From a virus, in IMG/VR virus record IMGVR_UViG_3300044798_000676, positions 1 through 44,711 of that record: DNA of 44,711 nucleotides; one strand, given 5' to 3'. Every line of letters starts with the position of its first letter. Positions within the stretch are counted from its first letter, which is position 1. Of this stretch, positions 1 to 5,963 are shown one piece after another. The translations under genes were made by a program, and so were the position numbers. The notes beneath the pieces were generated by a model. The model made no database searches. It had not been told where the DNA came from and saw nothing but the letters and a program-made list of their open reading frames with translations.

Positions 1-198
1 ATGAGCGTATCAGCGGGCATGCAACTTCTGAAGAAATGCCGGCGGGCCCACATGATCGGCCGGCGGTGCCGGCACAAGGCGTGGCGAACCGAACACGACG
101 CCTTGATGTACGGCTCGCTTCGCGACCAGCCCGCCTGCGTCAAAGCGGCGTTCCACAACGGCCGCCTGGGCAGGCCGGCGTTCGGGAGCCAGATATGA
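1..198 (+). CDS. Hypothetical basic protein, first gene of the early operon
   Basis: 65-residue reading frame starting at the first base of the window. The third codon positions are strongly G/C, as expected for coding sequence here. The protein is rich in Arg and His with three Cys residues (14, 23 and 46) and has no family motif that I recognise. Its stop overlaps the ATG of the next gene in an ATATGA junction, which suggests translational coupling. An upstream start outside the window cannot be excluded. Function unknown. Confidence 0.55.
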   Translation: MSVSAGMQLLKKCRRAHMIGRRCRHKAWRTEHDALMYGSLRDQPACVKAAFHNGRLGRPAFGSQI

Positions 199-551
199 AC
201 GTATGCAACGAGGCGGCGAGTGCCGAGATCGTCCATGCCCTGTCGATCCTGTCGCAGGCGGTCGCAGAGAAACGGACCTTCGCCCTGGCCGTCGTCATGC
301 TCGACCCCGAAAGAGATCCGATCGGCAAGATCTTCATCGCGGGGCCCCGTCTCCGCGACGACGACACCCTGGAGCTGCTCGGGTACCTGTTCGCGCGCCT
401 CGGCAACCTGGCCGACGGGTGCGCGAGGTCCACCGCCGACCCGGCCCAGTTCCGACTGCTCCTGAGAGCCCTCGTGGCCACGACGCCGCCCGCCGACGCC
501 ACGATCATCCTGCGCCAGATCCCACCACCGGCCCCCGGAGAAACGCGATGA
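195..551 (+). CDS. Hypothetical protein
   Basis: 118 residues. I chose ATG 195 because a GGGAG ribosome site lies six bases upstream and the start overlaps the stop of the preceding gene. The N-terminal two thirds look like a compact alpha/beta domain (a predicted helix, then a strand around VVMLDPERDPIGKIFIAG, then an amphipathic helix). No family recognised. The stop overlaps the next start (ATGA), so the first four genes form a tightly coupled unit. A longer upstream frame exists but would overlap gene 1 almost completely and is unlikely. Confidence 0.6.
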   Translation: MNVCNEAASAEIVHALSILSQAVAEKRTFALAVVMLDPERDPIGKIFIAGPRLRDDDTLELLGYLFARLGNLADGCARSTADPAQFRLLLRALVATTPPADATIILRQIPPPAPGETR

Positions 552-1354
552 AGACCCGCATGTGCCTGGACAACCCTTGCGACGGCTTACCCGCGGGCCA
601 CCTGGTCCGTGACGTCCTGCTGGCCGCGCCGGTCGAACGGCATCGGCGAGAAGCAAACCGGAAGGAATGGCGGGCGGTGGCGAAGTGGACGGTTGTGGTG
701 GCATCTTTGCTGGCCTGGTTTTTCGTGGGATGTCTTCTTGGGGCCTGGGCCAACGATCTTCTCGATGTGATCTTCGGTCCGAAAACAGACGCCGGGTCGG
801 TCCCGGTGCCGGCCGTCCAGGGGCGCGAGCCTCGCCTCCTGGACGGCGATTCTTCGAGGCCGGCGGCGGATGTGCGCAGGTCGAACGTTCTGTCCCCCCG
901 GAACGCCGACCGCGCAGTCGCTTGGGCGACCAGCACCGCTGCCGGCCTTTCTTTTTTTCCGCAGGGGCTCGTGGCCCCCGTGGTCTCTCCGAGGGGGAAA
1001 GGCGTGCCCAACTGCCGCCCCCTCGTGACAAACAGGAAATTTAGGAATTCTAGAATATCCAAATTTCTCAATTGGCGGGTCACCGCCTACTGCCCTTGCC
1101 AACTGTGCTGTGGTGCTCGGGCCGTCGGGATCACGGCCAGCGGCACGCGAGCGGATCACCCCCTGGCGGCGGGCCCGGCCTCGATCCCGTTCGGCACGCT
1201 TCTGAGCATCCCCGGCTACGGCCGGGTCCACTGTGAAGATCGTGGCGGCGCTATCCGCGGTCGTCGCCTGGACCTCTTGTTCCCGACCCACGCCGAGGCC
1301 CTGGCCTGGGGTGTCAGGCAATTGCGGATTGAACGGATGGAGAAAAGGTTATGA
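548..1354 (+). CDS. Membrane-anchored 3D-domain protein, probable cell-wall-active enzyme
   Basis: 268 residues. The N-terminus has one membrane segment (about 46-66), followed by a low-complexity linker (about 80-170) and a C-terminal 3D domain (about 176-256). The domain starts with VTAYCPCQLCCG, contains TASGT, and carries three spaced aspartates (D203, D231 in EDRGG and D242 in LDLLFP), the hallmark of this double-psi beta-barrel family. Known 3D proteins resemble MltA/RlpA lytic transglycosylases and act on peptidoglycan. A peptidoglycan role at lysis or entry is inferred. It is unusual to find it in the early operon. The linker contains the AT-rich palindrome at 1036-1067. Starts in an ATGA overlap. 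Confidence 0.8.
   Translation: MKTRMCLDNPCDGLPAGHLVRDVLLAAPVERHRREANRKEWRAVAKWTVVVASLLAWFFVGCLLGAWANDLLDVIFGPKTDAGSVPVPAVQGREPRLLDGDSSRPAADVRRSNVLSPRNADRAVAWATSTAAGLSFFPQGLVAPVVSPRGKGVPNCRPLVTNRKFRNSRISKFLNWRVTAYCPCQLCCGARAVGITASGTRADHPLAAGPASIPFGTLLSIPGYGRVHCEDRGGAIRGRRLDLLFPTHAEALAWGVRQLRIERMEKRL
1036..1067. repeat. AT-rich nested inverted repeat inside the 3D-protein gene
   Basis: Outer arms GAAATTT (1036-1042) and AAATTTC (1061-1067) enclose the perfect 10-bp palindrome ATTCTAGAAT (1047-1056). The block is AT-rich in a GC-rich genome and encodes only linker residues between the membrane segment and the 3D domain. It could be an operator, an internal promoter region or a small inserted repeat; the sequence alone does not decide. 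Confidence 0.5.
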
Positions 1355-1695
1355 CTCAGCGAACCACGGTAGTGCTGGCGCGGGGCGACGACGTGACGCA
1401 GCTCAGCGTCTCGACCGAGCATTGGCGGGACGCGATGGGCCAGGCCCTCGCGATGTGTCTCCATTCCGACCTGGCCTATCCTCACGGCCTCCACGTGTTG
1501 GCGCGGGCCGTGACGCAACTCGCCCTCGAGGACGCGCTGCCGGGATGCGAAGAGGCGGCCGACCTGTTCCGTCGGGGCGCCGCGTCACTGCTCGAGCGGG
1601 AACGGCGGATGACCCAAGCGATCGTGGCGGCGACGAAAGACTGCGGTCCGTCCCGCAGTGACACGGAGACGAAACGTGGCGATACCAAAAAGTGA
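1351..1695 (+). CDS. Hypothetical helical protein
   Basis: 114 residues, starting in an ATGA overlap with the 3D-protein stop. Mostly predicted alpha helix with an acidic middle and a charged C-terminus. The last third contains the 20-bp palindrome at 1640-1659. No family recognised. The next gene begins inside its 3' end (GTG 1676), again pointing to coupled translation. Confidence 0.6.
   Translation: MTQRTTVVLARGDDVTQLSVSTEHWRDAMGQALAMCLHSDLAYPHGLHVLARAVTQLALEDALPGCEEAADLFRRGAASLLERERRMTQAIVAATKDCGPSRSDTETKRGDTKK
1640..1659. promoter_or_regulatory. 20-bp palindrome, copy 1 (variant)
   Basis: Arms ACTGCGG and CCGCAGT flank TCCGTC. It is a one-base variant of the element at 2210-2229 and 12311-12330. 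It lies within the 3' end of a coding gene, just upstream of the GTG start at 1676. Candidate protein-binding site or RNA hairpin. Confidence 0.55.
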
Positions 1696-1891
1696 ACGGC
1701 TGATCCGTGGCCGACCCGCGGGCTTGACCGACTTCGACATCCGGTTTTGCCGGTTGCATGACGAGCTGCGGGACCTCGCCCACGCGGCGTGCCGCGAGAA
1801 GAGGATCGAGGCCGGGGCGCTCCTGGCCGCCGAGAAACTGTTCGTAACCGAAGTGGCAAGGGCGAGGGCGAAGGCTCGTCTGGAGTCGTGA
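1676..1891 (+). CDS. Small hypothetical protein
   Basis: 71 residues from GTG 1676, chosen because GGAG lies six bases upstream; the ATG at 1658 in the same frame has no good ribosome site. The sequence is charged and helical (LRDLAHAACREKRIEAGALL) and could be a small DNA-binding or adaptor protein. No family recognised. It overlaps the preceding gene by 20 bases and ends two bases before the next start. Confidence 0.55.
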   Translation: MAIPKSERLIRGRPAGLTDFDIRFCRLHDELRDLAHAACREKRIEAGALLAAEKLFVTEVARARAKARLES

Positions 1892-1893
1892 CC

Positions 1894-2205
1894 ATGCCGG
1901 GGACGGTCGAGATCCGAGACGGAAAGAAGCGATGCCCGAAATGTATCCAGTGGTTGGCTCTGGACCGGTTTTCTCCCTTGCGACTCGGACCCGGAAAACA
2001 TGGATCGTGGTGCAAGGCCTGTGTCAACGAATCTAAGGCCAAGAAGCGTGCCGAAGAGCGGGTCCGGCCCCTGCCGAAGGCGCCGAGGCGTTGCCTGCGA
2101 TGCGGCCGCCGGTTCGACTCGACCGGACCGGGAAACCGGATCTGCGAGCACTGTACCGGAACGAACGCCTACGCGTCGCCGGCTCCGATGAGAATGTTGG
2201 ACTGA
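1894..2205 (+). CDS. Double zinc-finger-like small protein
   Basis: 103 residues from ATG 1894 (GGAG eight bases upstream). There are two likely zinc sites. The first is CPKC followed by CKAC about 25 residues later, with LALDRF between them, as in phage proteins related to HNH/zinc-ribbon families. The second is CLRCG followed by CEHC in a CLRCGRRFDSTGPGNRICEHC-like finger. Such proteins are common in phage early regions and probably bind DNA or RNA; the exact role is unknown. No HNH catalytic histidines are evident. Confidence 0.65.
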   Translation: MPGTVEIRDGKKRCPKCIQWLALDRFSPLRLGPGKHGSWCKACVNESKAKKRAEERVRPLPKAPRRCLRCGRRFDSTGPGNRICEHCTGTNAYASPAPMRMLD

Positions 2206-2209
2206 TGTT

Positions 2210-2229
2210 ACTGCGGTACGTCCCGCAGT
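2210..2229. promoter_or_regulatory. 20-bp palindrome, copy 2
   Basis: ACTGCGGTACGTCCCGCAGT is palindromic except for one base pair of the ten. It lies in the short gap between the zinc-finger gene and the ERF gene, immediately before the ERF ribosome site (AAAAGGAG at 2231-2238). The position suits an operator, a ParB-type binding site or an RNA hairpin controlling ERF translation. Confidence 0.6.
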
Positions 2230-2244
2230 TAAAAGGAGCAACTG

Positions 2245-3078
2245 ATGGTCGATGAACGCGAACCCGGCAGTACCGAACCTGAGACCCCGCCTCTGCCCGC
2301 TCCGGGCACCCCGGAGCCCGTGCCGATGGGTCCGCGGCCGGGCCAGATCTACACCCTCATGGCGAGGGTCATGGCCGACGTTCCGGCGGTGGGCAAAACC
2401 CGTCAGGCCCCGAAAGAGGCGGGCGGCTACCCCTATCGCGGCATCGACGACATGTACCTCGCGGTCCAGGCCGCCCTGATCAAGTACGGCGTCGTTTGCT
2501 CCCCCCGCCTCGTCGACAAGGTGATCGAGACGATCCAGACCAAGAGCGGCGGCAGGGCCACGCACATATTGCTGACCATCGATCACTGGTTCTATGCCCC
2601 CGACGGCAGTGCCATGATCACTACGACGCTCGGCGAGTCGATCGACACGGGAGACAAGGCCGCAAACAAGGCAATGAGCGCGGCCTACAAGTATGCGCTC
2701 ATCGAAACGTTCTGCGTACCCACCATGGATCCCAAGGCCGACACCGAGGCGGAGCATCACGAGGTGGCCGGCCCGGCCCCATCCCAGCGGGCGGCGCAAA
2801 CCAGGCCGGCCGCCGCAACGGCGACACAGGCCAGGCCGGCCGCCCCGCCGCCGGCCGCTGCCCAACAGGCAGCCGCCAAGCTGAACCTGACGGAACTGCT
2901 CACCCTGGTCCACAAGCATCGGATCCCCCTCGCCACCCAGGCGGCGTGGTGCAGCCACTTCGCGACCGCGATGAAGCGGACGATCGGCGGCCTGGAGGAC
3001 CTGACGCAGCCCGAGGTCGACGCCATCGCGGCGAAGATCAAGAAGAAGAACGAGCCAAGTGACGCAGGGGCGAAGTGA
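2245..3078 (+). CDS. erf: ERF-family single-strand annealing recombinase
   Basis: 277 residues; AAAAGGAG precedes ATG 2245. A Pro-rich N-terminal extension (1-32) leads into an ERF domain (about 33-170). Diagnostic segments are YRGIDDMY (64-71), GES with DTGDKAANKA (134-143) and SAAYKYAL (145-152). A long Ala/Pro linker (about 172-212) connects to a C-terminal helical domain, as in other ERF proteins, where it may contact SSB. ERF proteins anneal complementary single strands during phage recombination and genome circularisation. It sits with SSB and a resolvase, a standard recombination module. The last codons and the stop come from the GTGACG repeat that follows. Confidence 0.92.
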   Translation: MVDEREPGSTEPETPPLPAPGTPEPVPMGPRPGQIYTLMARVMADVPAVGKTRQAPKEAGGYPYRGIDDMYLAVQAALIKYGVVCSPRLVDKVIETIQTKSGGRATHILLTIDHWFYAPDGSAMITTTLGESIDTGDKAANKAMSAAYKYALIETFCVPTMDPKADTEAEHHEVAGPAPSQRAAQTRPAAATATQARPAAPPPAAAQQAAAKLNLTELLTLVHKHRIPLATQAAWCSHFATAMKRTIGGLEDLTQPEVDAIAAKIKKKNEPSDAGAK

Positions 3079-3118
3079 CGAAGTGACGGAGTAATGGAGT
3101 GACGAAGTGACGAAGTTA
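3058..3118 (+). repeat. GTGACGRAG short-tandem repeat tract
   Basis: About seven imperfect 9-base units related to GTGACGAAG/GTGACGGAG between the ERF gene and the next ribosome site. The tract supplies the final ERF codons. The same unit recurs at several other gene junctions. Confidence 0.75.
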
Positions 3119-3132
3119 AAAAGGAGACGGTC

Positions 3133-3408
3133 ATGAACGTGCGAGCAAAGTTCTTTTGCAGTCGCAAGAGCGAGAACCAGGCGTATCCCAACACCGCGAA
3201 GTACGCCGTCGTCGAACTGTCGCCGGCGACTGGCCAGGGCAACGAGTCTTGGAGCAAGTACACGCCCAGCGGGAACATCGAAATGACCATCAACAACCCG
3301 GTGGCCCTGGCGGCCTTCGTGATCGGGCAATCGTACTTCGTCGACTTCACGCCGGCGGAAGTCCCGGGTCCGGCTCCCGCGCCGGTTGGACAACCGCAGG
3401 TCGACTAA
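3133..3408 (+). CDS. Conserved small phage protein of the recombination cluster
   Basis: 91 residues with AAAAAGGAGA before ATG 3133. It begins with beta strands (MNVRAKFFCSRK), has a central KYTPSGNIEMTINNP segment and ends in a Pro-rich tail. I recall similar small proteins next to annealing/SSB genes in other phages, but I know no assigned function. It is flanked on both sides by GTGACG repeat tracts. Confidence 0.65.
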   Translation: MNVRAKFFCSRKSENQAYPNTAKYAVVELSPATGQGNESWSKYTPSGNIEMTINNPVALAAFVIGQSYFVDFTPAEVPGPAPAPVGQPQVD

Positions 3409-3411
3409 TTG

Positions 3412-3475
3412 AAGTGACGGAGTGATGGAGTGGGTGACAAGCCCCCGACGGTAGTCGGGGGTGGAGTGAAAGGAA
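3412..3475 (+). repeat. GTGACG repeat with GC-rich hairpin (element copy A)
   Basis: Repeat units lead into a perfect 8-bp stem CCCCCGAC/GTCGGGGG (3442-3449 and 3454-3461) with loop GGTA, followed by TGGAGTGA. The same arrangement is found at 21456-21530 and, inverted, at 23065-23130. It lies just upstream of the SSB ribosome site and could act as a terminator, an RNA stability element or a REP-like mobile repeat. Confidence 0.75.
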
Positions 3476-3481
3476 CGTCTG

Positions 3482-3892
3482 ATGCCAGCCTACAACCGCG
3501 TGATCCTGGTGGGCAACCTGACCCGCGACCCCGAGACGAAGGGCACGAGCCTCGTGATCCTCGCCCTGGCCATCAACCGGAACTGGGTGGGCCAGGACGG
3601 CCAGAAGCATGAGGACACCACGTTTGTCGACGTCAAGGCGTTCGGCAAGACGGGCGAACTCGCCGTGAAGTACCTGGCCAAGGGCATGCCAGCCCTCATC
3701 GAGGGGCGCCTGGCGCTCGACCGCTGGACCGCCACGGACGGGAAGCAGCACAGCCGCCTCGAGGTCGTGGCGGAGAGGTTGCAGTTTTTGGGCGGCGGTC
3801 CCGGCCGCGGGCAAGCCGCCGCCGCGCCGGCGCCGCGAACCGAAACTCCGCCCGCAAGCGAGGATATCGACCCGGAGACCATCCCATTCTGA
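3482..3892 (+). CDS. ssb: Single-stranded DNA-binding protein
   Basis: 136 residues. The OB fold starts MPAYNRVILVGNLTRDPE and continues through FVDVKAFGKTGELAVKYLAKG and ALIEGRLALDRW (about 1-105). A Gly/Ala/Pro linker leads to the acidic tip DPETIPF, the conserved SSB tail that recruits partner proteins. It protects single-stranded DNA during phage replication and annealing. Length and architecture are typical of bacterial/phage SSB. GAAAGGA precedes ATG 3482. Confidence 0.95.
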   Translation: MPAYNRVILVGNLTRDPETKGTSLVILALAINRNWVGQDGQKHEDTTFVDVKAFGKTGELAVKYLAKGMPALIEGRLALDRWTATDGKQHSRLEVVAERLQFLGGGPGRGQAAAAPAPRTETPPASEDIDPETIPF

Positions 3893-3912
3893 CCCTGACC
3901 GTCATCCTGAGC

Positions 3913-4248
3913 TTGCCGCCCGCCGTGCTGTCGCCCAACGCCCGCGTGCACTGGGGCGCGAAGGCGAAGGCGGTGAAGCGTTACCGGGAGACCGCAAACC
4001 TCACAGCTCGGGCCGCCCTGGGCCGCCGCGACGTGCCGATGCAACAGGCCCGGGTCACCGCGAGGTTCTTCTTCGTGGATCGGCGCCGGCGGGACCGGGA
4101 CAACCTCCTGGCATCCTTGAAGCCCGCCTTTGACGGGCTGGCCGACGCGCACATGATTGCCAACGACGCCGGGATGACCCACATGCCGGTCGAGATCGCG
4201 GTGGACCGCGACTATCCCCGCGTCGAGATTGAGATCGAGAAATTATGA
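3913..4248 (+). CDS. rusA: RusA-like Holliday junction resolvase
   Basis: 111 residues from TTG 3913. The core has PPAVLSPNARVHWGAKAKA, then RRDRDNLLASLKPAFDGL and IANDAGM, matching the RusA pattern of metal-binding acidic residues (D61, D63 and D85 here). RusA cleaves four-way junctions and would resolve ERF-made intermediates or debranch DNA before packaging. The start is uncertain: the conserved N-terminal strand (LTVILSLPPAV) continues upstream, where no ATG or GTG occurs but ATT 3886 lies eight bases after GGAG (3874-3877). That start would overlap the SSB stop and add nine residues. Confidence 0.88.
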   Translation: MPPAVLSPNARVHWGAKAKAVKRYRETANLTARAALGRRDVPMQQARVTARFFFVDRRRRDRDNLLASLKPAFDGLADAHMIANDAGMTHMPVEIAVDRDYPRVEIEIEKL

Positions 4249-4255
4249 ACGAGAC

Positions 4256-4340
4256 TTGGCTGGGCACGGCCCGGCGAGGCGAGGCATGGCTCGGCCGGGC
4301 GCGGCAGGGCAAGGCAAGGGACACTTTTTGAAAGGAGATG
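4256..4340 (+). repeat. NNGGC pentamer array 1 with conserved tail
   Basis: Thirteen 5-base units (4256-4320), nearly all NNGGC, ending AAGGCAAGGG. They are followed by the 20-base tail ACACTTTTTGAAAGGAGATG (4321-4340), which carries the ribosome site of the next gene. The same tail follows array 3 exactly. GG dinucleotides spaced every five bases could form a two-tier G-quadruplex. Confidence 0.85.
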
Positions 4341-4345
4341 CGAAC

Positions 4346-4930
4346 ATGATTAGCTTTCTGAAGTTCCGTATCACGGGCACCTACGCACTGTTGCAGAACA
4401 ACCCGGCGGCGATGCTGGCCCCGCCGCCTCCGCCCGGTCCCAAGGGACCCACGGAGAAACCGCCTCTCGAACAACAAGCGGAGGCGGCGGCGTACAGGCT
4501 GAAGAGCGGTCAACTCTACATTCCGGCGATCGCTTTCCGAAAGGCCCTGCTCGGCGCCTGCAAGAACAAGACGGTGAAACCGGGGGGCAAGGGAAGGGGT
4601 GTCCAGGTCGTGACGTTCATGAAGGCCACGGCTTTCACGGAAGCCCTTGAGGCCCCGCTGATCCATCCCAAAACGCGCAAGGCCATCACCGACTTCGATG
4701 TGGACGTCCGGCGGGTCGTGATGAAAGGAACGGGTGGGGCCATCGCCCGTGCCCGACCGCTGATTCGCGAGTGGGCCACCGAACTGGTGATGGAATGTGA
4801 CAGCGACTTCGTCACCCCCGCGATGATTCTGGAATTGCTCACGTTGGCGGGAAAGATGATCGGCGTCGGCGACTACCGGCCGGAACGCGGCGGTCCGTTC
4901 GGGCGGTTCACGGTCCAACTGATTGACTGA
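4346..4930 (+). CDS. Unassigned phage protein, possible RAMP/Cas7-like fold
   Basis: 194 residues from ATG 4346 (AAAGGAGA nine bases upstream). It opens with a strand and a Leu-Leu-x-Asn-Asn turn (FRITGTYALLQNN), has a Pro-rich insert (about 27-45), a YIPAIAFRKAL segment, a basic Gly-rich loop (KPGGKGRG), and ends with GKMIGVGDYRPERGGPFGRF. Related phage proteins near recombination genes share the opening strand with a bound-ligand-type turn and the late glycine-rich GxGDxRP...GRF loop, which recall RAMP (Cas7-like) RNA-binding folds. That fold assignment is my inference; the function is unknown. NNGGC arrays lie on both sides. Confidence 0.7.
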   Translation: MISFLKFRITGTYALLQNNPAAMLAPPPPPGPKGPTEKPPLEQQAEAAAYRLKSGQLYIPAIAFRKALLGACKNKTVKPGGKGRGVQVVTFMKATAFTEALEAPLIHPKTRKAITDFDVDVRRVVMKGTGGAIARARPLIREWATELVMECDSDFVTPAMILELLTLAGKMIGVGDYRPERGGPFGRFTVQLID

Positions 4931-4943
4931 GAATGACGGATAG

Positions 4944-5003
4944 TCGGCAAGGCGCGGCTCGGCTGGGCGGGGCGCGGCGGGGCCTGGCCTGGCAAGGCAA
5001 GGG
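4944..5003 (+). repeat. NNGGC pentamer array 2
   Basis: Twelve 5-base units, ending AAGGCAAGGG like the other arrays. The tail is divergent (ACGTGTTTTGAAGATGAAC) and has no gene of its own. The 48 bases between it and array 3 contain CGGCGTTGGG and a T-run that resemble the sequence before array 4 at the end of the 5160-5846 gene. Confidence 0.85.
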
Positions 5004-5051
5004 ACGTGTTTTGAAGATGAACTTCGGCGTTGGGATCGAGTTTTTAAGGAA

Positions 5052-5156
5052 CCGGCTCGGCGGGGTTCGGCAAGGCTCGGCGTGGCAAGGCAAGGCAGGG
5101 CAGGGCACGGCAGGGCCTGGCGCGGCAAGGCAAGGGACACTTTTTGAAAGGAGATG
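5052..5156 (+). repeat. NNGGC pentamer array 3 with conserved tail
   Basis: Seventeen 5-base units (5052-5136, one reading GGGGT), ending AAGGCAAGGG, followed by ACACTTTTTGAAAGGAGATG (5137-5156), identical to the tail of array 1. It directly precedes the first ParB-like gene. Confidence 0.85.
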
Positions 5157-5159
5157 TAG

Positions 5160-5846
5160 ATGCGTAAGATACCACTGGCGGAAATCGTCCTGAACTTCAC
5201 GTTGTACCCTCGGCGCGTGGTGGACGGCCAGCACGTTCATTACCTGCGCGAGGCGATCCGGGCCGGGGCGACGTTGCCGCCCCTGGTGGTCTGGCGCAAA
5301 GGCAACCAACTGGTGGACGGGTTCCATCGCCACGCCGCTTACAAGGCGGAGGGAATCGAAGAGGTGGAGGCGGTCGAGAAGGATTACGCCAACGAGAAGA
5401 CGGCCTTTCTCGACTCGATCCGTTTCAACGCCTGTCATGGGCGCCGGCTCGATTCTTGTGACCGCACGCATTGCCTTCTGCGTTCGGAAGAGCTTCACAT
5501 CGAACCCACACTTCTGGCCTCCGCGATGAACATCACCGTGGATGCCCTGGGCGAACTGAGGGCGACGAAGGTGGGTCAGATGCGGGCCACGCCGGCGGGC
5601 GGGCCGGGTCTAGAAATTCCGCTGAAGCATACCATCCGCCACATGGCGGGTCGAACCCTGACGAAGGATCAGGCCGAAGCGAACCAGGGCCTGGGCGGCA
5701 TGAATCAACTGTTCTATGTCAATCAGGTGCTCCTCTTGATCGAGAATGGCCTCGTCGATACCGACAACGAGCGGCTCGAAGAAGGGTTGAGGCACCTGGC
5801 CGAGTCACTGAACAAGTACCTGTCCAAGATCGGCGTTGGGGCCTGA
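5160..5846 (+). CDS. ParB/Srx-like domain protein 1
   Basis: 228 residues from ATG 5160. The N-terminal ParB/sulfiredoxin-type domain (about 1-80) includes LREAIRAGATLPPLVVW and the signature VDGFHRHAA (52-60), which corresponds to the nucleotide-binding box of the family. A helical middle, possibly helix-turn-helix, follows, and the C-terminus (about 165-228) is a long helical region. Known family members include CTP-dependent DNA-sliding partition proteins and phage proteins of unknown role. It is one of four ParB-type domains in this window. NNGGC arrays lie immediately before and after it, suggesting shared control. Confidence 0.8.
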   Translation: MRKIPLAEIVLNFTLYPRRVVDGQHVHYLREAIRAGATLPPLVVWRKGNQLVDGFHRHAAYKAEGIEEVEAVEKDYANEKTAFLDSIRFNACHGRRLDSCDRTHCLLRSEELHIEPTLLASAMNITVDALGELRATKVGQMRATPAGGPGLEIPLKHTIRHMAGRTLTKDQAEANQGLGGMNQLFYVNQVLLLIENGLVDTDNERLEEGLRHLAESLNKYLSKIGVGA

Positions 5847-5859
5847 GTCTTTTTGGAAA

Positions 5860-5919
5860 CTGGCGCGGCCTGGTAGGGCGAGGTAAGGCCTGGCCAGCCC
5901 GGGCGAGGCAAGGCAAGGG
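5860..5919 (+). repeat. NNGGC pentamer array 4
   Basis: Twelve 5-base units, three of them degenerate (CTGGT, GAGGT, CAGCC), again ending AAGGCAAGGG. The following AAGATGTTTTAGAC resembles the tail of array 2. It lies between the first and second ParB-like genes. Confidence 0.8.
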
Positions 5920-5963
5920 AAGATGTTTTAGACTTTGGGAACTTTGAGACTGGAGGTTGACCG

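Noticed and set aside
203-547. Upstream extension of the 3D-domain gene
   Set aside because: It would overlap the 195-551 gene throughout; ATG 548 in an ATGA overlap is better supported.
4933-5193. Open frame of 86 codons across NNGGC arrays
   Set aside because: It is translated repeat (Gln-Gly, Gly-Arg runs) and overlaps the good start at 5160.
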